Assembly (NCBI GenBank): GCA_028281665.1
Contig: JANQJK010000001.1
Location: 62,001-126,000, forward strand
From: Hyphococcus sp.
Lineage (GTDB): Bacteria > Pseudomonadota > Alphaproteobacteria > Caulobacterales > Parvularculaceae
Reading direction: 5' to 3'
Length of the DNA stretch: 64,000 nucleotides
In this document: piece after piece, positions 62,814 to 64,000 of the stretch
Numbering within the stretch: position 1 is the first letter of the stretch
Layout of the letters: each line of letters starts with the position of its first letter
Notes under the pieces: generated by a model
Databases searched by the model: none
Told to the model about the DNA's origin: nothing
Seen by the model: only the letters and a program-made list of their open reading frames with translations
Translations under genes and position numbers: made by a program

Positions 62814-63194
62814 ATGAGTTCTACGCTCGAACATATAAACGTGACGGTCCGCGATTCTAAACGGACCGCGGAAATACTCTGCGCGATTTTCGACTGGACC
62901 GTTCGCTGGCGCGGGCCCGCCATTCACGACGGGTATGCGCATCATGTTGGCGCGGACGATCATTATCTCGCGCTTTATTCGCCGAAGCAGCCGGACGCCG
63001 GCAAAGCGCGCGACATCGCGAAGGTCGGCCGGCTCAATCATGTGGGCGTCGTCGTCGACAATTTGGAGGAAATCGAACGGCGCGTCATCGCAGCGGGGTA
63101 TCGGCCCCGCAGCCATCAGGACTACGATCCGGGTTGTCGCTTCTACTTTTTTGACGAGGACGACATTGAGTATGAAGTGGTGAGCTACGCCTGA
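62814..63194 (+). CDS. VOC-family (glyoxalase/dioxygenase-like) protein, SoxR-controlled
   Basis: The 126-aa protein has the vicinal-oxygen-chelate fold as two beta-alpha-beta-beta-beta units: LEHINVTVRDSKRTAEILCAIFDWTVRWRG and RLNHVGVVVDNLEEIERRVIAAGYRP ... CRFYFFDEDDIEYEVVSY. Candidate metal ligands are the His of EHINVTV, the His of LNHVGVVV and the Glu of IEYEVV. VOC proteins include glyoxalases, dioxygenases and antibiotic-binding proteins. SoxR control suggests action on redox-cycling or toxic compounds, by inference. Its stop lies 3 bp from the convergent exoD stop. Confidence 0.85.
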   Translation: MSSTLEHINVTVRDSKRTAEILCAIFDWTVRWRGPAIHDGYAHHVGADDHYLALYSPKQPDAGKARDIAKVGRLNHVGVVVDNLEEIERRVIAAGYRPRSHQDYDPGCRFYFFDEDDIEYEVVSYA

Positions 63195-63197
63195 CGG

Positions 63198-63818
63198 TCA
63201 GAAAAACATCGACCAGACGCTGACGCAAAGCCACCCCGTGCCGCCGACAAACCCAAGCGCGATCAACATCAACAGCCCGTCCCGCGCGACAATGGCGAGA
63301 CCGAACGCGGTGATGGCGGCGGCCGGGACGGCGACGCCGAAAGGCACGATTTCGAGCGGCGCCATGGCGAGCGACAGCACAATGATCGACACAGCGGCGA
63401 AAACACGCATCGGCCGCGACACGATCCAGAGGACGCGCGCATCGACGAAACGATCGACAAAACCAAGAAAGGGGCGCACGCGGGTTTCCGTATAGCGCGC
63501 CTTTTTTTCGCTGATGGAAAGCCGGCGAAAACGAGACGGCATCCAGGGATGTTTCAGTCCGAGCACGAACTGGACGGCAAGAATGATGAGAACCGCGCCG
63601 AGAACGATCGGCACGCCGGGAATGGCGCCGATCGGCAGCATGATGATCAGTCCCAGGACGAAAAAGAGCGGCCCGTAAGACCGGTCGCCAAGATCGTCGA
63701 GCACGTCGCCGAGGGTCAGCTCCCCGTCCTTCGCATCGGCGACGATATCGTCGATGATGTCGGTCAGCGGCGTTTTTGACGGCGCGGCCGGCGCGGGGTC
63801 AGATGCATCGGCGTTCAC
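63198..63818 (-). CDS. exoD: ExoD-family membrane protein
   Basis: The 206-aa protein matches ExoD: an acidic N-terminus and [50 protein letters not shown]. Two or more further hydrophobic segments follow after [24 protein letters not shown]. ExoD was first tied to exopolysaccharide production and alkaline tolerance in rhizobia, but its biochemical role is unclear. The start is a GTG overlapping the lpd stop (GTGA), so it is translated after lpd. Confidence 0.9.
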   Translation of the reverse strand: MNADASDPAPAAPSKTPLTDIIDDIVADAKDGELTLGDVLDDLGDRSYGPLFFVLGLIIMLPIGAIPGVPIVLGAVLIILAVQFVLGLKHPWMPSRFRRLSISEKKARYTETRVRPFLGFVDRFVDARVLWIVSRPMRVFAAVSIIVLSLAMAPLEIVPFGVAVPAAAITAFGLAIVARDGLLMLIALGFVGGTGWLCVSVWSMFF

Positions 63819-64000
63819 GCCTGCATGGTCCAGCCTTCAACGCCCATGGCGGCCTGGCGCACGGCTTCCGAGCGGGTCGGATGTGCGTGACTGGTGCGGG
63901 CGATGTCTTCCGATGCGCCGCCGAATTCAATCGCCAGAACCGCTTCGGCGATCAGCTCGCCCGCCTCGCGCCCGATGATATGACAGCCGAGGACGCGATC
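63815..64000 (-). CDS. lpd: Dihydrolipoyl dehydrogenase, C-terminal part (5' end outside the window)
   Basis: The last 61 codons of a flavoprotein disulfide reductase are present, entering from the right edge. [46 protein letters not shown] is the dimer-interface domain with the catalytic His-Pro (HAHPT) of E3 components. E3 is the shared flavin enzyme of 2-oxoacid dehydrogenase complexes. The stop overlaps the exoD GTG start by 4 bp. Confidence 0.93.
   Translation of the reverse strand, partial: DRVLGCHIIGREAGELIAEAVLAIEFGGASEDIARTSHAHPTRSEAVRQAAMGVEGWTMQA

Overview
This is a 64 kb piece of a GC-rich bacterial chromosome, almost fully coding. It looks alphaproteobacterial. The gene order ruvC-ruvA-ruvB-ybgC-tolQ-tolR-tolA-tolB-pal-ybgF-tilS-ftsH-folP-glmM is typical of that class. 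So are the structured leader in front of serC, the mutS-glnD-murJ-trpS run, Coq4, ExoD and the pairing of an ECF sigma factor with a DUF6768 protein. The last pairing suggests a marine Parvularculales/Hyphomonadaceae-like organism, but that placement is tentative. I see no rRNA, tRNA, transposase, integrase, prophage or CRISPR array. The window is mostly core genome with small accessory patches.

Layout. 1-6.6 kb is a patchwork: the end of an amidohydrolase, a YghU-type glutathione transferase, a DUF2233 protein, a DsrE-like gene frameshifted by a 26-bp tandem duplication, an orphan TPP-riboswitch-like element, a YHS/thioredoxin pair, purA and a secreted protein. 6.6-14.4 kb holds serA-serC with a serC leader, a DMT exporter, a PhzF-like enzyme, hxlR-thiD and an AhpD-family gene behind a palindromic operator. 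14.4-31.2 kb is one long minus-strand cell-envelope and DNA-repair block: glmM, folP, a B3-like metallo-beta-lactamase, ftsH, tilS, the Tol-Pal system, ruvABC and a Sel1 protein. 31.2-43.5 kb carries thiE, coq4, the sugar-phosphate cluster fba-pgk-gap-tkt, zapA, gpmA, a Thr-type asparaginase, the ECF/DUF6768 pair and a GtrB-like glycosyltransferase. 43.6-51.8 kb is mutS-glnD-murJ-trpS. 51.9-64 kb has a YgjP-type metalloprotease, a class A penicillin-binding protein, a TetR regulator, an OmpA-type porin, an M28 peptidase, a PduO-type cobalamin adenosyltransferase, a POT peptide transporter, a SoxR module, ExoD and the end of lpd.

How the genes fit together. The central block couples murein precursor supply (glmM, murJ), murein polymerisation (PBP1-type), the Tol-Pal trans-envelope complex and outer-membrane anchoring (Pal, OmpA), with FtsH for quality control. 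The fba-pgk-gap-tkt set and gpmA cover lower glycolysis/gluconeogenesis and the pentose-phosphate link. SerA and SerC use the resulting 3-phosphoglycerate.

Points most worth a second look: (1) GlnD keeps its nucleotidyltransferase motif, but its uridylyl-removing HD domain has lost most of the canonical metal ligands. (2) An unannotated 25-codon gene upstream of ybgC-tol has an extended Shine-Dalgarno buried in a hairpin and ends at a strong terminator just before ybgC, an attenuator-like layout. (3) The TPP riboswitch has no recognisable target gene, and the dsrE reading frame beside it is broken. (4) A perfect SoxR box drives a 57-aa protein plus a VOC protein. (5) A B3-like metallo-beta-lactamase overlaps folP, and its ribosome site lies inside the ftsH terminator hairpin.
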